Shown here piece after piece: positions 1 through 6,979 of a stretch of 17,451 nt of DNA (its first letter is position 1; each line of letters starts with the position of its first letter). Where the stretch lies: assembly GCA_014523665.1 (NCBI GenBank), contig JAATVR010000716.1, positions 1 to 17,451 on the forward strand, given 5' to 3'. The notes beneath the pieces were generated by a model that searched no databases, was not told the DNA's origin, and saw nothing but the letters and a program-made list of their open reading frames with translations. The DNA comes from Nitrososphaerales archaeon TH526. GTDB taxonomy: Archaea; Thermoproteota; Nitrososphaeria; Nitrososphaerales; Nitrososphaeraceae. The translations under genes and the position numbers were made by a program.

Positions 1-63
1 AACTCGAATAAGACAAATGGTTTGATCATAAATTAATGAAATAATTCCATCATAGCGTTATTA

Positions 64-83
64 CTTTTCAAAAAGTTGAAAAG
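64..83. repeat. Perfect 8-bp inverted repeat upstream of dehydratase promoter
   Basis: The arms CTTTTCAA and TTGAAAAG flank a four-base loop (AAAG). The repeat sits immediately before the TATA-like box of the dehydratase gene, where an archaeal regulator or the BRE region would lie. It could be an operator or the tail of a terminator from a gene outside the window; the sequence does not decide. Confidence 0.5.
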
Positions 84-85
84 AA

Positions 86-95
86 GATATAAATA
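86..95 (+). promoter_or_regulatory. TATA-like box of the dehydratase gene
   Basis: The A/T-rich stretch GATATAAATA is centred about 30 bases before the ATG at 121. No Shine-Dalgarno-like GGAGG or GGTGA lies before that ATG, so a leaderless or nearly leaderless transcript is the simplest reading. Confidence 0.55.
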
Positions 96-120
96 ATATC
101 AAAGATAATATTAGATAACC

Positions 121-1644
121 ATGCCTATTCGCAGTGGGGCGGAATATATACAGAGCCTTAGAGGCCGAAATCTAGAGGTATATTTGTTTGGAGAACTTGT
201 AAATGAGCCGGTGGATCATCCGATGATACGGCCTTCGATAAACGCTGTCGCTGAAACCTATGAGATAGCCGAGAAAGAACCTGAGCTTGCCTCGGTTCAT
301 TCGTCCTTATCCAACACGAGAGTGAATAGATTTCTGCACGTTACTGAAAGTGCAGCTGATTTAGTCAACCAAAATCGCATGCAGAGAAAATTAGGACAGC
401 TTACTGCAACTTGTTTTCAGAGATGTGTAGGAATGGATGCCTTGAATTCCTTATATTCCACTACTTTTGAAATCGACAAGAAGTACAACACTGAGTATCA
501 TTCCCGCCTCAAGGATTTTATAAAGTTTGTTCAAATCGAGAACCTGGTTATTGGTGGAGCAATGACAGACGTTAAGGGTGATCGAAGCCTTTCTCCCAGT
601 CAGCAGGACGACCCAGATATGTTTCTCCATATTTCAAAGAGGGATGAGAATGGGGTATACGTGACTGGAGCGAAGGCTCATCAAACTGGCTGCATTAATT
701 CACATTGGATACTAATTATGCCTACAATGAGATTGCGATCTGAAGATCGGGATTATGCAATAGTTGGTGCAGTACCAGTTGATGCTCATGGGATAACATA
801 CATTTACGGTAGGCAATCATGCGATACACGGAGCATGGAGGGAGGAGATATAGACTCCGGAAATTCACAGTTTTCGGGTCAAGAGGCCATGATAATTTTT
901 AAGGACGTATTCATTCCAAAGGAACGGATCTTCATGGATGGAGAAGTTGAATATGCCTCAATGCTTGTTGAGCGCTTTACATGTTATCATAGACGGAGCT
1001 ATGTTTGTAAGACAGGTTTGGGAGACGTCTTAATTGGAGCTGCTGCGGCAATAGCTGATTATAACGGTGTAGCAAACGCTTCTCATATCAAGGATAAGCT
1101 AGTCGAAATGACTCATTTGAATGAGACTATTTTTGCAGCTGGGATTGCGTCATCTTACCAGGCCCAACAGACCGCTTCTGGCAATTTTCAAAATGACGAT
1201 ATGCTGGCTAATGTTTGCAAACACAATGTAACTAGATTTCCCTATGAACTGAGCAGAATAGCCCAGGATGTGGCAGGAGGCTTAATGGTCACAATGCCAT
1301 CAGAGAAGGACTTTAAGAGTCCAAAAGTCGGACCTCTGCTTGAAAAATACTTAAAGGGAAGAAAGGGCGTGTCGACTGAAAATCGTGTAAGGATATTGAG
1401 ATTAATTGAAAACATGACACTCGGCCGGAACGCAGTGGGATATCTTACCGAATCTATGCATGGGGCTGGCTCGCCTCAAGCTCAGCGCATTCAGATTGCC
1501 AGACAAATGCAATTGGAATACAAAAAGAAATTGGCAAAAAAATTGGCAAATGTTCACGAAGGTGAAACAGAAGAGCTCAGCCATGAACAGTCAGATTACT
1601 TTAATAATATATTCGGAAAAGTTGATTCGAAGCGTATGAGCTGA
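121..1644 (+). CDS. abfD: 4-hydroxybutyryl-CoA dehydratase / vinylacetyl-CoA delta-isomerase homologue
   Basis: Predicted flavin- and [4Fe-4S]-dependent enzyme that converts 4-hydroxybutyryl-CoA to crotonyl-CoA, a key step of the archaeal 3-hydroxypropionate/4-hydroxybutyrate CO2-fixation cycle. The 507 residues match the family length over the whole protein (4-hydroxyphenylacetate 3-hydroxylase fold). Compared with the Clostridium aminobutyricum enzyme, whose cluster ligands are C99, C103, H292 and C299, I see C98 and C102 (CFQRC), H290 and C296. Q100, T189, E255, Y294 and K297 correspond to active-site Q101, T190, E257, Y296 and K300. The conserved C-terminal HGAGSPQAQR is at 447-456. Odd point: H290 to C296 is six residues apart, whereas the reference pair is seven apart. 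The start follows a TATA-like box by about 30 bases. It stands alone, with no neighbouring cycle genes. The family is certain; activity on 4-hydroxybutyryl-CoA is inferred. Confidence 0.9.
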   Translation: MPIRSGAEYIQSLRGRNLEVYLFGELVNEPVDHPMIRPSINAVAETYEIAEKEPELASVHSSLSNTRVNRFLHVTESAADLVNQNRMQRKLGQLTATCFQRCVGMDALNSLYSTTFEIDKKYNTEYHSRLKDFIKFVQIENLVIGGAMTDVKGDRSLSPSQQDDPDMFLHISKRDENGVYVTGAKAHQTGCINSHWILIMPTMRLRSEDRDYAIVGAVPVDAHGITYIYGRQSCDTRSMEGGDIDSGNSQFSGQEAMIIFKDVFIPKERIFMDGEVEYASMLVERFTCYHRRSYVCKTGLGDVLIGAAAAIADYNGVANASHIKDKLVEMTHLNETIFAAGIASSYQAQQTASGNFQNDDMLANVCKHNVTRFPYELSRIAQDVAGGLMVTMPSEKDFKSPKVGPLLEKYLKGRKGVSTENRVRILRLIENMTLGRNAVGYLTESMHGAGSPQAQRIQIARQMQLEYKKKLAKKLANVHEGETEELSHEQSDYFNNIFGKVDSKRMS

Positions 1645-2100
1645 GCTAATACAGGTATTTGCGTTTGTAACTGATCGTGCATTCAGTCCCGTGGTCTTGA
1701 AGCTTGGGTACTTGGAACGACGCATGCAGAATACATAGAACCTGCTTTGACTTAACCGTGCCCCTTTTCCTAGTATTCCTTAGCCATCTTCTAACAGTCA
1801 ACTTCCAATTTCAGATGTTTCAATCGAATGGCAATCCAAGATATTGTCACTTGATCTGGCTATACAAGAAATATACTATGGTAACAGAGGGTTATGACAC
1901 GCTTGCCATGGAGCAGGATCCATGCCAACTCACCTCCCATGCCCAAATACCTTGATCTGGCGTTAATTCTCACCAAATAGCTAAATCCCATCCAGTTTTC
2001 TGGATTTTCGCAAGACGCTGATTTAGTTTTATCTTTAGGTATTCGACCAAACCATTTGTAGATAGATTATAGTACCATCTAACCCCTGTTGCCGATTTCA

Positions 2101-2126
2101 TTCATTAAGGATCGTCCTTTAATGAA
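2101..2126. repeat. Imperfect inverted repeat in intergenic region
   Basis: The left arm TTCATTAAGGA and right arm TCCTTTAATGAA are complementary except for one extra T in the right arm, with a three-base loop. It is isolated, more than 200 bases from the nearest start codon. It may be a terminator-like hairpin, a protein site or a remnant of a mobile element. Confidence 0.4.
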
Positions 2127-2338
2127 CCACGAAAAGCCATCGAAGGACATCCACTAGGAACGTTTGTCTCATCATAAAAGTACAATCCAATTTTCTTAGA
2201 TAGTACAGTCATTATATAGTGCAAAAGTAATTTTTAAATCTCCTCTAGATATTGAAATGCTCGTTCCTGGGATAAAGTATCAAAATTTCCATACCGATAT
2301 GGTAATAGAGACTACAATGACTCTATGTTAGGAGCTAT

Positions 2339-2348
2339 TCTTATATTT
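2339..2348 (+). promoter_or_regulatory. TATA-like box of the zinc-ribbon gene
   Basis: CTTATATTTA is centred about 27 bases before the TTG at 2371, the spacing expected when transcription starts at or next to the start codon. This supports the TTG as a leaderless start. Confidence 0.6.
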
Positions 2349-2370
2349 AAGCCCGATAGATTATCTGTAG

Positions 2371-2631
2371 TTGGCAACACAAGCGTATTGTGTAAAATGT
2401 AAGGCAAAACGAGATATGGAAGACGAAAAGCAGATTACGATGAAAAATGGTCAAAGGGCCTTATCGGGAACCTGTCCTGTTTGTGGTACAAAGATGTTTA
2501 AGATAGGTGGTGGTAGGGTAAAGGTTGCAGCTGCTCCTAAGGCTAAGGCTGGTACAAGAAAACCCGCAAAGAAATCTAGTTCTAAATCTAAAGTTAAGGC
2601 TAAGACGAAGTCGAAAACTAAAAGAAAGTGA
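2371..2631 (+). CDS. Small DUF5679-like zinc-ribbon protein with lysine-rich tail
   Basis: This 86-residue protein has two parts. Residues 1-50 hold paired cysteine knuckles, CVKC at 7-10 and CPVCG near 35-39, with the sequence pattern I associate with the short archaeal and phage zinc-ribbon family DUF5679. Residues 51-86 are almost entirely lysine, alanine, serine and threonine, like the basic tails of histone H1 and other nucleic-acid-binding proteins. It probably binds one zinc ion and contacts DNA or RNA through the tail; this is inference, as the family has no established function that I know of. The TTG start is chosen because a TATA-like box lies about 27 bases upstream and the Cys knuckle begins at residue 7. 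A hairpin and T-tract follow the stop. It converges with trpD. Confidence 0.85.
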   Translation: MATQAYCVKCKAKRDMEDEKQITMKNGQRALSGTCPVCGTKMFKIGGGRVKVAAAPKAKAGTRKPAKKSSSKSKVKAKTKSKTKRK

Positions 2632-2642
2632 AAAATGATCTG

Positions 2643-2690
2643 CACTTGATAAACCAAAGCAAGTGTTAGATAACAAATTTTTTCTTCTTG
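2643..2690 (+). terminator. Hairpin plus T-tract terminator after the zinc-ribbon gene
   Basis: CACTTG (2643-2648) and CAAGTG (2660-2665) form a six-base stem, followed by a T-rich run beginning near 2678 (TTTTTTCTTCTTG). Archaeal termination depends mainly on the T-tract; the hairpin may be incidental. Confidence 0.5.
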
Positions 2691-2748
2691 TCTTCGCATT
2701 AATCCTGAGTAAATGATCGACTTTACTCCAAACCCTCAAAATATAATA

Positions 2749-2757
2749 GAAAAAAAG
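2749..2757 (-). terminator. T-tract terminator for trpGD
   Basis: On the minus strand a run of seven T residues lies about 95 bases past the trpD stop codon. No stable hairpin was seen beside it. An archaeal poly-T terminator is the likely role. Confidence 0.35.
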
Positions 2758-2851
2758 CATTTGAAGGACAGCTGGTGGCGACTAATTAATTGCAGGAGTG
2801 GTATTCCTGTAGAAGTGTAGTCTTCTTGCGCTCGAATGATCGGCTGTCTAG

Positions 2852-3934
2852 CTAATGGCGCTTACGAAGGATTGGTTCGACCGTTAACAGTTTCTCTTCG
2901 TCGCCACACTCCTTTATCAACCCGCGGAGAGTCGCGCATGCATTTCCATTCCTTATGTTATTTCTTGCTAATTCTATTCCTTCACTCAGCTTGTCTACGG
3001 AATTCCCTATTACCAAGGCGGCAGCAGCATTTAATACCACTGCATCCTGCACCTGCTTTGAAGCATACCCATATATTACCTCCATGGTTGTTCTAACACT
3101 TTCCTCTTTCGACTCTATTGTAAGGGCTTCCCTCTTTGAGAGAGCCAAATCAAAGTCCTGTGGATGGATCAAAATTGTGCTTAGCTCGCCTTGATTGAAG
3201 TAGATAGCTTTATTATCACAAGTATTAGTCAATTCATCAAATCCATCTTGTGAATAAGCTACCATGAATCTCCTAAGATTTGAGTTCTTCATCACATTTG
3301 AAACCTTGGTTAGCAAGGATGGTTTGGACACACCGATCAGCTGTCCACTCAAGTTAACGCAAGGATTACAGAGTGGACCAATAATGTTGAAAACTGTCCT
3401 TATTCCTACTGCCCTCCGAACTGTGGAGATTTTTTTCATTGATGGATGAAAATTGGGAGCGAAAAGAAAAGTAATTCCTACCTGCTCAAGTGAACGCAAG
3501 AGCTTTTCGCTTGGTGACTGTAGATCAAAGCCTACAGCTTCAAGGAAATCTGCACTTCCGCAAGGACCGGAATTGGAACGGTTTCCGTGTTTTGCAACTC
3601 GGCAACCTGAAGCAGCCGTAACAATGGCGGCAGCAGTGCTTATGTTAAAAGTTTTCAACGTTTCTCCTCCAGTACCGCAGATATCAATGGATGGTCCGAC
3701 GGCAGGTCCAAACGCGTACTCTTTCTCCCTAACTGCTTCATAGGCCCCCAAAATCTCGTCTTCGGATTCGCCCTTCATGGCCAAAGCAGTTAGAAACGAG
3801 CCAATAGTTATGTCGGATTCGTTTCCATGAAATATATTATCGAAGGCGAACACTGTTTCTGCTTTGCTAAGATCAGCCTTTTCTACGACCACCCTCTCGA
3901 TCAATTCCTGTAGAGGAGATTTTACGGAATTCAT
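2852..3934 (-). CDS. trpD: Anthranilate phosphoribosyltransferase
   Basis: Transfers the phosphoribosyl group of PRPP to anthranilate, the second committed step of tryptophan synthesis, in the cytoplasm. The 360-residue protein shows the family's signature elements in order: a small N-terminal helical domain (about 1-75), the PRPP-binding loop CGTGGE (86-91), NIST (97-100), KHGNRS (115-120), the SADFLEAVG segment (127-135), a FAPNFHPSMK region and a VFNIIGPLCNP segment. The usual loop is GTGGD; here the last residue is Glu. Length is slightly above the common 330-350. Its ATG overlaps the trpG stop codon by four bases (ATGA), which implies translational coupling and one transcript with trpG. 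No other trp gene is present in the window. Confidence 0.95.
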   Translation of the reverse strand: MNSVKSPLQELIERVVVEKADLSKAETVFAFDNIFHGNESDITIGSFLTALAMKGESEDEILGAYEAVREKEYAFGPAVGPSIDICGTGGETLKTFNISTAAAIVTAASGCRVAKHGNRSNSGPCGSADFLEAVGFDLQSPSEKLLRSLEQVGITFLFAPNFHPSMKKISTVRRAVGIRTVFNIIGPLCNPCVNLSGQLIGVSKPSLLTKVSNVMKNSNLRRFMVAYSQDGFDELTNTCDNKAIYFNQGELSTILIHPQDFDLALSKREALTIESKEESVRTTMEVIYGYASKQVQDAVVLNAAAALVIGNSVDKLSEGIELARNNIRNGNACATLRGLIKECGDEEKLLTVEPILRKRH

Positions 3935-4512
3935 CTTTTTATCATATTCAAAAAATTTAACAGAATCTGAGGACCCTGCGTTGTCATTACTGATTCCGGG
4001 TGGAATTGTACCCCTTCAATTAAATACTGTTTGTGCCTCACTGCCATTATCTCGTGATCGTCCTTAGAGAGTGCCGTGACTTCAAGACAATCTGGAATTC
4101 TAGACGGATCAGCGACTAGTGAATGATATCGAGTAGCTACAAATGGATTGTCAAGATTGCGGAACAAATCACTAGAGGCGTACCTGATTTGACTTACCTT
4201 TCCATGCCTGATCTCCTTAGCATTAATGATCCTTCCACCAAATGAACTAACAATGCCTTGATGTCCTAGACAAATTCCTAGAATAGGAAACGAAGGGCCT
4301 AATTCACTGATAACATTGCCGCATACTCCAAAATCTCGCTTTCCTGTAGGAGATCCTGGACCTGGCGATATTACGATACCATCTGGATTAATTTTCTTAA
4401 TCTCTTTAACAGATTTTTCATCATTTCTGATTACCGTCGGTCTACACCCAAGCTTGCCAACAAGTTGAGCTACATTGTATACAAAAGAGTCATAATTATC
4501 AATGATAAGAAT
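3931..4512 (-). CDS. trpG: Anthranilate synthase glutamine amidotransferase subunit, no canonical start codon
   Basis: Supplies ammonia from glutamine to anthranilate synthase component I (TrpE). I translated the full frame: it opens with ILIIDNYDSFVYN, then ISPGPGSP (48-55), the nucleophile elbow GICLGH with C81, and HPES with H171 and E173 as the rest of the triad. Numbering is from the ATT at 4512, giving 193 residues, a normal class I amidotransferase length. Odd point: a TGA at 4530-4528 closes the frame and no ATG, GTG or TTG lies between it and the conserved DNYDSF. Candidates are ATT (4512) or ATC (4524); a GGTGGTGA motif (4535-4528) lies just upstream. An out-of-frame ATG at 4537 would reach this frame only by losing one base. 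It overlaps trpD by four bases. No trpE is adjacent, although trpE often accompanies trpG. A start shorter than 4512 would cut into the fold. Confidence 0.9.
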   Translation of the reverse strand: MLIIDNYDSFVYNVAQLVGKLGCRPTVIRNDEKSVKEIKKINPDGIVISPGPGSPTGKRDFGVCGNVISELGPSFPILGICLGHQGIVSSFGGRIINAKEIRHGKVSQIRYASSDLFRNLDNPFVATRYHSLVADPSRIPDCLEVTALSKDDHEIMAVRHKQYLIEGVQFHPESVMTTQGPQILLNFLNMIKR

Positions 4513-4711
4513 ATTGAAGCTGATATGTCACCACCATGTAAAATCTAGGCAATTCAGTTGTAGTTGAAGCCGTAAGTGAATCAATCACGGGTATATGAAT
4601 TAATTTTCTCCAACCTATAAAAATCTAATTGTCACTGATATTCTTAGCTCTATTGGTCGACTACAGTATATAAAAGCAAACCCTCTGCTTCTTATTCTAT
4701 GGTGAAGCAAA
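4513..4711. promoter_or_regulatory. Divergent control region between trpG and GAPDH
   Basis: This 199-base AT-rich region separates two divergent genes. A clear TATA-like box (TATATAAA, about 4667-4674) faces GAPDH, and GGTGA at 4701-4705 follows it. For trpG, minus-strand A/T-rich elements near 4613-4622 (TTTTTATAGG) or 4590-4600 could serve, leaving a leader of about 50-80 bases. I see no tryptophan-codon leader peptide or attenuator. Confidence 0.5.
4701..4705 (+). promoter_or_regulatory. Shine-Dalgarno GGTGA deciding the GAPDH start
   Basis: GGTGA matches the core complementary to the archaeal 16S rRNA 3' end. It lies six bases before the ATA at 4712, an ideal spacing, and about 30 bases after the TATA-like box. 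It overlaps the out-of-frame ATG at 4699. Confidence 0.55.
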
Positions 4712-5746
4712 ATAGTTAAGGTTTTCGTTAATGGATATGGGAATATAGGAAGTAGACTAGCTTCTGCCCTATCAAAGGACACCGAAATTGGATTGTTAGG
4801 AATCGCCAAGTATACCATGGATGAGCAAGTATTAATGGATCTCAAAAATAAATATGATATTTACGTTCCAGACAACCTAGTCCCTAGATACCAGAACTTA
4901 ATAGCTGGCTCAATAGAAGATGCTGTCTCTGGATGTGATCTGGTGCTAGACGCGGCAAAAGAAGGCAATGGATACAGTAATAAAATTAAACTTTACCAAC
5001 CTCTGAGAAAACCTGCCATATTCCAAGGAGGTGAGGAGCGACACGGTGACAGAGCTGTAGCTAGAATGATTCATAATTCCAGAGTAAATTACGAAGCGGC
5101 CTCAGGCAAAAAATACGTAATTCAAGGCAGCTGTAATGTATCTGGAATGGGTAAAATCATGCAGCCATTGATGGAAAGCTATGGGAATGAAATCCAGCGT
5201 TATGATGTCACGTTGGTTAGGAGATGGGCAGATCTAGAAGATTCCAAGGAAGTGAAAGATTCCATTCAGTGGGATAAAAATCCACATCATCAAGAGGACG
5301 TGAAGGACTTTATTCCACATGCTAATCTTTATGTTGAGGCCTTTAAAGTACCTTCGAGAATGATGCACCTGCACCAGATGGTTGTCAGATTTCGTTCAAA
5401 ATCACCTACCAAGGACCAAATCCTGGACTTGTTTACTAAAGAATTCGCCGTAGCCATTTTAAATTCTGCTAAGGGCACGGCAGATGTTAGGTTGAAAGCG
5501 ATTGAGCTCGGATTCGAACATGGAGACACGAACATGGTTCACATTCATCAGGACATTCTACGAGTCCAAGATGAAACCCTTAAAATTGTGTATTCAGACG
5601 ACCAAACAGGCTTGGTAATCCCGGAGAATCATTTGCTTCTTCAGTCAATGCTGTTGAGAAGGCCTAGATCAGAAGCAATGAAAAAAACAGACAAATTATT
5701 TCGAATTAGTGACAAGAAAGAAATGCTGGAAAAGGAGTTTGCATAG
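4712..5746 (+). CDS. gap: Type II (archaeal) glyceraldehyde-3-phosphate dehydrogenase, probable ATA start
   Basis: Phosphorylating NAD(P)-dependent GAPDH that interconverts glyceraldehyde 3-phosphate and 1,3-bisphosphoglycerate; in autotrophic thaumarchaea it is expected to work in gluconeogenesis. The frame begins IVKVFVNGYGNIGSR, a Rossmann nucleotide-binding start, and carries the catalytic Cys in GSCNVSGMG (C141 from the ATA) and the DPHHQEDV-like segment NPHHQEDV. From 4712 it has 344 residues, the usual family length. The first TTG in frame is at 4793 and would remove the Rossmann glycine loop, so it is rejected. A TGA at 4703 closes the frame upstream, leaving ATA (4712) at the exact place of the family Met, six bases after GGTGA. 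Alternatively one extra A in the AAAA at 4709-4712 hides an ATG start at 4699. The catalytic function is secure; the start is not. Confidence 0.92.
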   Translation: MVKVFVNGYGNIGSRLASALSKDTEIGLLGIAKYTMDEQVLMDLKNKYDIYVPDNLVPRYQNLIAGSIEDAVSGCDLVLDAAKEGNGYSNKIKLYQPLRKPAIFQGGEERHGDRAVARMIHNSRVNYEAASGKKYVIQGSCNVSGMGKIMQPLMESYGNEIQRYDVTLVRRWADLEDSKEVKDSIQWDKNPHHQEDVKDFIPHANLYVEAFKVPSRMMHLHQMVVRFRSKSPTKDQILDLFTKEFAVAILNSAKGTADVRLKAIELGFEHGDTNMVHIHQDILRVQDETLKIVYSDDQTGLVIPENHLLLQSMLLRRPRSEAMKKTDKLFRISDKKEMLEKEFA

Positions 5747-5795
5747 AATCGTGATACACCCCTTATCTTTGATTGTCAATTCGGAGGTCTTACGC

Positions 5796-5803
5796 TTTTT
5801 CTT
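5796..5803 (+). terminator. T-rich terminator candidate after GAPDH
   Basis: TTTTTCTT lies about 50 bases past the GAPDH stop codon. It is short and without a clear hairpin, so support is modest. The remaining bases to 6014 hold nothing else that I recognise. Confidence 0.3.
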
Positions 5804-6014
5804 CCACCTTACCCTGTCTTGACCGTTTGAAATGTCATAGTTCATTGGTCATTATTCATTCTGGTCCACTATCATAAACTCATTCGTAGAATACAGGTTT
5901 CACTTTGAAATGGTGTTGTCTGATCTATCAGTGCATAGTAACACAACCGCAGGTACATTTGCGAACAATTTTCACCAATGTAAGAGGTCTATTCTTGATT
6001 CGCACTTAATTGTA

Positions 6015-6911
6015 CTAACGAGTAATGATCTCAACATGGTCAATTTTAGGGATTATGGTGTGTTCAGACTGAGTCACGATCTGGCCTTGGGTCTCGATCA
6101 GTATAGGGTAAGCATGGATATTTTTCTTTGCGACTAGAAGCTTAATTGAATTAAGCACTTCGGTCGCTTCGTAACGATCCATTAACCATCTAGCTGCGAA
6201 TGGTAGGGTCTTGTATGTGTTCCATATTGTATCTAGAATACTATCAACTTTCTTGTCTTTAGAAGGTTTCCTAGATCTAATTGCAAAGATGTTTTTTGTT
6301 TTCCCCTCGAACACAACACCTTGACCATTCTTTGTGGTCACAAAAGGTTCGATCGCGTAAGCTTGGTTTTCCAGTAATCCAAATGAGGGTCCTATGGTAC
6401 GAATATTTGGAATAGATTTTCCTGAGTGAATAGTATATTGATCTAGGGAATGGCCGCTCAAATTCTGGATGGGTTTGAAGCCAAATTTAGCTATTGTGCT
6501 TTCTATAACCTTTCCTATCTCGTTTGAACGCGCGTTAGCGTTGGCGTATCTTACTGCTTCGGCTAACGCTGCCTCTGATGCTCTTACTAGAGGATCATAC
6601 TTAGCATCATAACAAACTGTTACAGCTGTATCAGCTATGTATCCATCAATTTGCACTCCTATGTCGATTTTGAGTACATCACCGTCGTTTACCTCGGTTT
6701 CATCATACGGCTCGGCGGTGTAGTGTGCTGCCACATCATTTAGGCTCACGTTGACAGGGAATGCAGGAAGTCCTCCGAGTACTCTAATTTTATCTTCTAA
6801 GGAATTACAAATGTCCAGAAGTCTTCTCCCGACATGATTGGTGCTTCTTGCAGTCTCCCTAACTTCGGACGCTATTTGACCGGCCTTCTGGTAGCACTGC
6901 AGATAATCCAT
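6015..6911 (-). CDS. map: Methionine aminopeptidase, type II
   Basis: Removes the initiator methionine from nascent proteins in the cytoplasm. With the start at 6911 the protein has 298 residues, and its five metal ligands D83, D94, H154, E188 and E283 fall within one to three residues of the Pyrococcus furiosus positions (82, 93, 153, 187, 280). The surrounding motifs are KIDIG, YIADTAV, LSGHS, IEPF and SEHT. An upstream in-frame ATG at 6935 would add eight residues, but it lies next to the TATA-like box (6936-6948), too close for transcription to include it. The ATG at 6911 is about 30 bases from the box and begins MDYLQCYQKAG, as archaeal homologues do. The type II insert typical of archaeal and eukaryotic enzymes is present between H154 and E283. 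Confidence 0.95.
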   Translation of the reverse strand: MDYLQCYQKAGQIASEVRETARSTNHVGRRLLDICNSLEDKIRVLGGLPAFPVNVSLNDVAAHYTAEPYDETEVNDGDVLKIDIGVQIDGYIADTAVTVCYDAKYDPLVRASEAALAEAVRYANANARSNEIGKVIESTIAKFGFKPIQNLSGHSLDQYTIHSGKSIPNIRTIGPSFGLLENQAYAIEPFVTTKNGQGVVFEGKTKNIFAIRSRKPSKDKKVDSILDTIWNTYKTLPFAARWLMDRYEATEVLNSIKLLVAKKNIHAYPILIETQGQIVTQSEHTIIPKIDHVEIITR

Positions 6912-6935
6912 GGGACAGGAGAATCTGTCAATCAT

Positions 6936-6948
6936 GATATATATAGAG
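6936..6948. promoter_or_regulatory. Symmetric TATA element between map and tRNA-Pro
   Basis: GATATATATAGAG is nearly self-complementary in its core. It is about 30 bases from the map ATG at 6911 on one side and 32-44 bases from the tRNA 5' end at 6980 on the other. It may therefore serve both directions; no other TATA-like element lies before the tRNA. Confidence 0.45.
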
Positions 6949-6979
6949 CTACTGTATCAAAAAAGGAACTGAATTGACC

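Larger units (their letters stand above)
1645..2370. other. Long intergenic region without a convincing gene
   Basis: This stretch of 726 bases holds no ORF that I can support. The open frame at 1704-1955 (+) has no recognisable domain and no promoter. On the minus strand an open frame runs from 2066 to a TAG at 1860 (68 codons, only an internal ATG) and has a protein-like composition; it may be a coding remnant. An imperfect inverted repeat lies at 2101-2126, and the promoter of the next gene is at the right end. Confidence 0.6.

Noticed and set aside
1704..1955. 83-codon plus-strand ORF
   Set aside because: No domain, no promoter or Shine-Dalgarno, and a better-looking open frame lies on the other strand.
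2451..2760. Two minus-strand ORFs over the zinc-ribbon gene
   Set aside because: They are complements of the lysine-rich tail and Cys knuckles, which have clear coding character on the plus strand.
3931..4167. 78-residue ORF starting at TTG 4167
   Set aside because: It is only the C-terminal part of trpG; the frame continues upstream to the full amidotransferase, including GICLGH.
4793..4801. TTG at 4793 as GAPDH start
   Set aside because: It would remove 27 residues including the VNGYGNIG nucleotide-binding loop.
6912..6935. ATG at 6935 as methionine aminopeptidase start
   Set aside because: It directly abuts the TATA-like box, and the extension has no similarity to the usual N-terminus of the family.
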